From contig CAJQUW010009227.1 of NCBI GenBank assembly GCA_907163375.1, forward strand, positions 248,001 to 312,000: a stretch of DNA of 64,000 nt, in the 5' to 3' direction. The stretch comes from Prostheceraeus crozeri (taxonomy: Eukaryota > Platyhelminthes > Polycladida > Euryleptidae). Made by a program: the position numbers and the translations under genes. Below the pieces are notes generated by a model that saw only the letters and a program-made list of their open reading frames with translations, searched no databases and was not told where the DNA came from. Positions 58,729 to 64,000 of the stretch are shown here, in pieces (position 1 is the first letter of the stretch; each line of letters starts with the position of its first letter).

Positions 58729-59669
58729 GTGAGTGATAAAATTTCTGCGCAGTAGCTAAGTCGAAGGTACACAGACTCAACATATGCCATCTTCCGCACT
58801 TCTCATCACGATGAACCATAAGCCTTGAAGCGTGGCTTTTTGTATGCCAGGTTAATCAAGAGCAGTGTATGGCCACGCTAATGTGCCCTATGGCTTATTA
58901 TGTGCGTCTGCTATCATTGAAACTTATGTACCATATGTGAATTCCGTTTGCAGCATTCGCCTATTCATTTATATATTTATATATATATTCCCAGTTTGTC
59001 TCTGAGTTGATGTATGCCATCACCATCGGATAGGCAGTTTAAATTAATGTTCAATGACATAGAAACATACCACACCATCAGTTATGTGTGCCATCAATTA
59101 ATTATCAATTGTGCCATCAGACCGTCAAGTCGTGACAGATGCTATCATTAATTGCGCAAGTGTGAGAAGGAGGCAGATTATGAGAAGGCCGCACGATCAG
59201 CTCATTTCTTTTCAGTGCCTGAAGCAACAGGTGTCTGACAAAGAATAATTGCTACTTGTTATCAACCAGGAATTTTGCAAATTTAAGAACGCATGTGAAA
59301 ATTAGAAGTAGGACTCGGCAACACTTCCTATTCGTGTCTCTAGGACTTCTTGTATAAGCATTTCATCTTTTTTCCAATCGGTTGCACTCAATCAGCTGAA
59401 GCATAATAATGTAGCTCGAAATACTTTTAACTCGTAATTTTAGTTCTGGGATATTGCTGTTTTCTTTTCACGCTATCAGGGTTTGACCAAGCAGCAATCA
59501 TCTACATGTATGTTAAAAAACTCTTCTCGGTTAGATTGTAATAAATAGTTTTCTTGTTAATCTTAATCGTGCATCAAATATATTTTGAGCAGAATTTTGG
59601 ACATTTTAAATGCATAAATTTCTTTATTGTAAAAATAGATACATACGTTTCATTTCTTTGCCTCTACAG

Positions 59670-59823
59670 ATGGGCGCAGGTTTGAATGGAGGACAAAGAA
59701 TCAGAAGTACATTGAAACTGACGCGTGTGAAGAGGAGCATGAATCACTTCAAATTATTATGCGTCGTTTCTCACTTGCAATTGTCGCGAAACATAACCAA
59801 AGAAATTGTCTTGAAAGTAAAGT
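59670..59823 (+). CDS. Unit 8 exon B2: C-terminal half of Ig domain B
   Basis: Acceptor cctctacag, donor gtgagt, 154 nt. It encodes NGGQRIRSTLKLTRVKRSMN, LCVVSHLQLSRNITK (cysteine, sequon) and LKVK. Intron 59824-61557 contains a LINE fragment on the minus strand. Confidence 0.86.
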
Positions 59824-60000
59824 GTGAGTTTACAACTTTAAAATGGAATCTTCGGTCTGGCTTGCCTGCACATACATAACATACATGTGTATACATCAAG
59901 ACATGAATTTTAGGCTAAATTGTTCCGATTGGCCCGATCGGTTAAGCTAGAAATCATGAGCACGATCTAACATTTATGTAGAAGCGGTTTTATCGGCTTC

Positions 60001-60867
60001 ACCAACGCTTTTGAAAATCGTTAGTAGGTTCCCGAATCTTTGATGATATTTTCTTTTCTTGACTTGACTTACTTGACTTAATAACAGGACTTGACGTCTT
60101 GTCAATCCTGGTAATGATCCGTAGACGCAATTCTCCTCCACTGTTGGCGGTTGTCTGCCAGCTCTTCCATATATTTAACCCATTCGGTTCCTGTAGCCAG
60201 CCAGTCACTTGATCTACCGCGATGGTACCTGATGTGGTTCGTCAGGTGCTTGGTCTCTTGATGAAGCCGTCGTTTCCATGCCATCTTCTGTCTGCCCCGT
60301 TTTCGCTGCCAGCCTGTCCGTTGTTCATGGTACCATAGCAGCTGATATGGAATTGGGCTCGAGCCCATTCGAAGAGCGTGACCAAACCAAGTCAAGCGAC
60401 GATGTTTCATAAATTTGGGCACGGTGTCTTTGATGTTAAAATGAGCGTAAATGGAGGCATATGAAATATGGTGTTCGGGACGAAATTTCCCCCAATTGTT
60501 TCAGACAGAGATACTCAAAGCTCCCCAGACTGTTTTCTTGAACTTGTGAGAGTCGCCAGCTTTCACAGCCGTATGTGAAAACTGATCTAATACATGCTGT
60601 GAAGACGCAGCCTTTTGTTTTCGGTGAGACTGAGGGACTGGACCATAAGTTGGCGTTGAAACGTCTGAATACAGCTGCAGCTCTACCAATGCGCCGATTT
60701 AATTCGGTTTCCAAGCAGCCATTTGAAGTGACAGTGGAGCCCAGGTAAACGAATTCATTGACTTTCTCAAGGGGTTCCCCTGCCAGAAAGATGGTGTCTG
60801 GTCTGCTATGAGTGTCAAGAATTTTGCTTTTTCCTGTATTTATTTTAAGGCCGATTTTTCTTTTCAC
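60001..60867 (-). mobile_element. LINE reverse-transcriptase C-terminal fragment, minus strand
   Basis: Two consecutive minus-strand frames, 60867-60436 and 60422-60102, are separated by one frameshift. The first has GLKINTGKSKIL, NEFVYLGSTVTSNG, RRIGRAAAVF and FTYGCESW (end of polymerase and thumb). The second has RRLTWFGHALRM, RGRQKMAWKRRL and QQWRRIA. Both are hallmarks of non-LTR retrotransposons. The catalytic core (FADD box) is missing, so it is 5'-truncated and dead. Confidence 0.75.
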
Positions 60868-61557
60868 ACGCTCAAACTTAAGAAAACGGAATGATTCGAG
60901 AATTTTTCACATTATAACTATACAGAAATAAAATAACACAGCAATAATCCAACATTGGGCTGTTGATCTTTGTCAATCAGCTCCAGTCATGATGACATGC
61001 TCGTGTAATATGTGATTTCTTCTAGCACTGTGCATCCATGTTACTAGTTGTCCGAACACCAAATTATTGAATTCTGAAAGATCATTGCATACCGTCATTT
61101 TACTCATCAAAATTCGTTTATTTGTTGACATGCAATCATTACAATCACTCGAATATAATCTACGGCTGAAAGACAAGAATTATGAGTAAGTATACACGTG
61201 AGTATCTCCCGGTGATTGTTTTATAGATGGAGAGAGTTTCCTTAGTTAGTTGTCAGTAAACTGTACACACTTTATTGAACACTGAAAGTGATTTTTGTTT
61301 GTATGCTTTCGTTTCCTCTCACAAATTCATTTTTACGTGAACAGATCGGTTGCAAACATATAATATACAGATTCTGATTCACACTAGAAGGAGCGTATCA
61401 AATAGAAACTTAGATTGCAAAGTCTTAATTGGAAGCAAGTTTTCAACAACATTTCTTTCAAAATCCTAGTTGTAATCCACATATTGTTTACATAACACAC
61501 GAAGAAAGTGAAATTTCATCAAACTGTGCGACAATTATTATCAATTTTGTATTTTAG

Positions 61558-61724
61558 ATATTCCTGAGAAGGACGGTATGGCAATCAAAATTGAACCTGC
61601 AGAACTGAAATCAGGGAATTCAGCGAGCATATTTTGCATTGCTCCAAAATCAATTCCACCTCCTGTATTGAAATGGAACATTTCGTCAACAAGTCTCAAG
61701 AACAGCGTGAGGCCTTTGTCGGAT
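61558..61724 (+). CDS. Unit 9 exon A1: N-terminal half of Ig domain A
   Basis: Acceptor attttag, donor gtaagt, 167 nt; the linker becomes Y-I-P. It encodes AIKIEPAELKSGNSASIFC, PKSIPPPVLKW and sequon NISS, closest to unit 8 A1. Its A2 partner is not found before the window ends. Confidence 0.87.
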
Positions 61725-64000
61725 GTAAGTATATCTATATCAAACTGTATTACATTACATGTAGTCACTGACTATTCCAGAATATCAGTAGCGTATGATG
61801 CGTTAGTCACTTTTCATCATATATGACGCAAAATAACGCTAATGTGGCATTGCTCCATAGGCATGGTGTCTGAAGATGTACCCTATATCAACTTTGTCAT
61901 AAAATGAGTAGTAAAAGATTTTGTGTTAGCCATGTTGATAACATTATTCGTGGATTTATGTATGAGAAAAATCAAAGGTCATCTAGTTTAAAACTTAGAT
62001 GCTCCTAAATGATTTGAGTAATCCTGCGTCGTTTTAAAATAATTCCAATATTCAGACATATATTATACAACAATTTATAAGCTGCATATACACGTATATT
62101 TATATACTCCCTGATGACATTCATTATTACTCTAAGAGACATTTTTCTACACCGAAACATCGAGAAACATCCAATTTTAATGAAAGTACTTGGCCTATAT
62201 ATCCAATGGAGATCTGATACCTGCTGTCTCCAGAAAACCTGTGACTCAGTTACATGCACACTATTTTAATAGATTTTCAATGATTGGAATATATAGGAAT
62301 AGGGGATAATGCAAACTGAACAGAAGACTGCATCAAATTATCTGAGTGCTAGAGAACAGTTTGATATCGAAGGTAAACAGAATTAGATGACGCTGCAACT
62401 AATTCGTACATAGTTGTGTTCCAGTGATTCAAAATGATTCACTTGATAGGTTAAATGATAAGTTTAAAACTTAAACATGTTGGAGTGTCATTCAGAAATC
62501 TATTTTTAGAGGGACATAAACAGATGGTTTACTTTTAAAACCTGAATTTGTATCACATGAGTATACAGTGTATACAGTGCTTGCTATTCAACTATAACTT
62601 TGAAAGTTACCACTGTTTATCGAAATCATCAAAAGTATGCGATAAGCAAATTGGAATGATTTAAATGCCGTTTTAAATCATCTGAAAGCTATTCCTGGAG
62701 TTACTAGTCTTGTGTCAGCGCCTGGATTCGCAAGACTGAATTGTTTACTTTGCATTTATTTTATTTTAATCTTCATGCATGACTTTTCGATCATCTCACT
62801 TATACAAAATATTTGCGGAATTTTTGTCGTACATGTCAAAATTGCCTGTGTTTTACTTAAAGATTGAGAAATACTTCACTGACAATTTTTCTGATTAATG
62901 GTGTTTTCAGTTATTTTTGATCATCCATTCCGATTCGCAAGGAAAATATGTTTCTGATAGGTGTTTTGATTGAGTACTTAAATGTTCACATAAATGTTAT
63001 TTTTTTAAATTCAGAATTTTTGAAAGCTTCTTTGATAGCAACATCACATCTTAGTTTGTGACAAGATAAAGAGGGAAAGCAAATTCGGGGAGGTCTGATG
63101 AATGATTGGAAAACATTACTTCCATCCTAGAAAAGATTCGGAATGTTATTGCTTTAAGTCAACAATCTTGCTAAAATGCGCTCAATGACGTCCAAGTAAC
63201 TGCACGTGTCCTAATTCACTTATGATGCTAAAAGCATCCACATTTTCGACAAATTCTGGTTTACAGTAGCATCATATAGACAACAATTTCATAAAAAAAG
63301 TTCTGGAGATCAATAAGATGCAATTAGCAATTCACACCCGAAAACTTGGAGCTGTTCAACACAAAGTCTTTGACCCATCATCAAATAAATGAGGTTTAGA
63401 ACATATCCATGGTGGGTTAAGCCGCACTATTTGACTTTTTATTTGCACTTTTTGCTTCTTAACCAACATTTGGTTAAATCAGCTATTTGCTGAGAAGTTT
63501 AATACTTCTCACTTTCAAGCTTTTAATCGCTTCAATGTCTTCTGATAATTTGTTTCTTTCTGGTGAAGAGAAAGTTGGTGGATTCATTTCTGATGGGCTC
63601 CATACTTTCTTAGGCCTATTATCGTCAATTAGAGTTACGTGTATACGCAACATCTCATTTTTGGCGGTTTCAATGTCCTCATTAGAAATGCGAAACTAAA
63701 GAAGACGTTACTATGGTTAAAATAACATAAGAAAGTGTACTTAGCATGAAGTATCCATATTGGAGAAGGCAGGCTTCTAAATAGAGCATCAGATTGCTGT
63801 GAACGCTTGCTGCTTAACCCGTTCATCATGCGATAGGAGACATTGCAATCCATTGCATTTTGAATGCACTTCTCTAGTTGAATCGCTAGGAAAAAGATTT
63901 GAGAATAGCGTGCATGGTAATAAAGGGATTGGCATTTATCATTATACACTAACATGTCGTAAAAAAGAATCGAGAAGAGCCGAACCATCAGAAATTTCAT
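61725..64000. other. Downstream intron sequence
   Basis: I find no exon of the array, no A2 motif (W-N...C-x-x-S-x-E-L-L) and no recognisable element here, only one TAGGCCTA palindrome (63611-63618). It is taken as the first 2.3 kb of the unit 9 A1-A2 intron. Confidence 0.5.

Larger units (their letters stand above)
735..61724 (+). other. Span of a giant multi-Ig-domain gene (33 exons, both ends missing)
   Basis: The exons between these limits read as one open protein of about 1814 codons when joined at GT-AG junctions. They form eight complete A-B pairs of Ig domains plus the first half of a seventeenth domain. Each domain has one Cys in its first exon (before the core Trp) and one in its second, as in an Ig disulfide. 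Domains join through a Y/F-P-P (or Y-A-P, Y-V-P) linker created across the intron, as in C2-type Ig receptors such as nephrin/kirrel. The usual D-x-G-x-Y-x-C corner is absent. There is no start, signal peptide, membrane segment or stop, so the ends lie outside. A secreted or cell-surface adhesion or recognition protein is likely. The exact family is not recognised and no symbol is assigned. Confidence 0.85.

Noticed and set aside
735-61724. Dscam-like mutually exclusive exon clusters
   Set aside because: Mutually exclusive clusters place copies of one exon side by side; here exon classes alternate A1-A2-B1-B2, so serial inclusion fits better.
63635-64000. Minus-strand frame of 121 codons at the window edge
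   Set aside because: No recognisable domain, hydrophobic AT-rich composition and no supporting splice or promoter signal; probably chance.

Overview
The window reads as a stretch of animal (metazoan) genomic DNA. It is AT-rich, with GT-AG introns of about 0.2 to 9 kb, extracellular immunoglobulin (Ig) domains, C-type lectin-like domains (CTLDs), and remnants of mariner, piggyBac, LINE, SINE and MITE elements. Nothing in it fixes the species. A marine invertebrate is my best guess, from the repeat types and the over-represented TAGGCCTA palindrome, and it is only an inference.

The dominant feature is one very large plus-strand gene that runs through the whole window and off both ends. I placed 33 exons between 735 and 61724. 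They follow a strict order, A1-A2-B1-B2, repeated eight times, then one more A1 before the window ends. A1+A2 encode one Ig domain (type A) and B1+B2 encode another (type B). Exon lengths are nearly invariant: A1 167, A2 157, B1 182 (176 in unit 8), B2 154 (157 in unit 1). Phases are also invariant: A1 and B1 enter in phase 1 and leave in phase 0, while A2 and B2 enter in phase 0 and leave in phase 1. Every domain is therefore a symmetric 1-1 module. The in-window coding length is 5444 nt, about 1814 codons. No signal peptide, membrane segment or stop codon is present, so both termini lie outside.

Region by region: units 1-3 (735-14296) are spaced at about 5-6 kb, with SINE debris in their introns. 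Unit 4 (17229-24525) carries a 994-bp inverted-repeat element and a dead mariner in its A1-A2 intron. Unit 5 (25381-29500) is a recent partial duplicate of unit 4 and carries a long foldback element. Unit 6 (30561-45310) is expanded. Its 9.1-kb A2-B1 intron holds an intronless antisense gene for a secreted protein with four CTLDs, broken by two single-base frameshifts (34345-38472). Its next intron holds a 1198-bp element with a 9-bp target duplication and a pair of head-to-head SINEs. Unit 7 (48350-53362) has a piggyBac remnant with a tRNA-Thr-like gene and a LINE fragment inside it. Unit 8 (54442-59823) has a 41-bp minisatellite and is followed by another LINE fragment. Unit 9 begins at 61558.

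The Ig gene product is most likely a long, heavily N-glycosylated extracellular or cell-surface protein. Its domains resemble the C2-type domains of adhesion and recognition receptors (nephrin/kirrel-like 'EANPVxxxxW' and 'VKYPP' motifs). Binding partner and function cannot be read from the sequence. The array duplicates and homogenises by whole modules and encloses a lectin-like gene, so a recognition or immunity role is a reasonable hypothesis, but it is inference.
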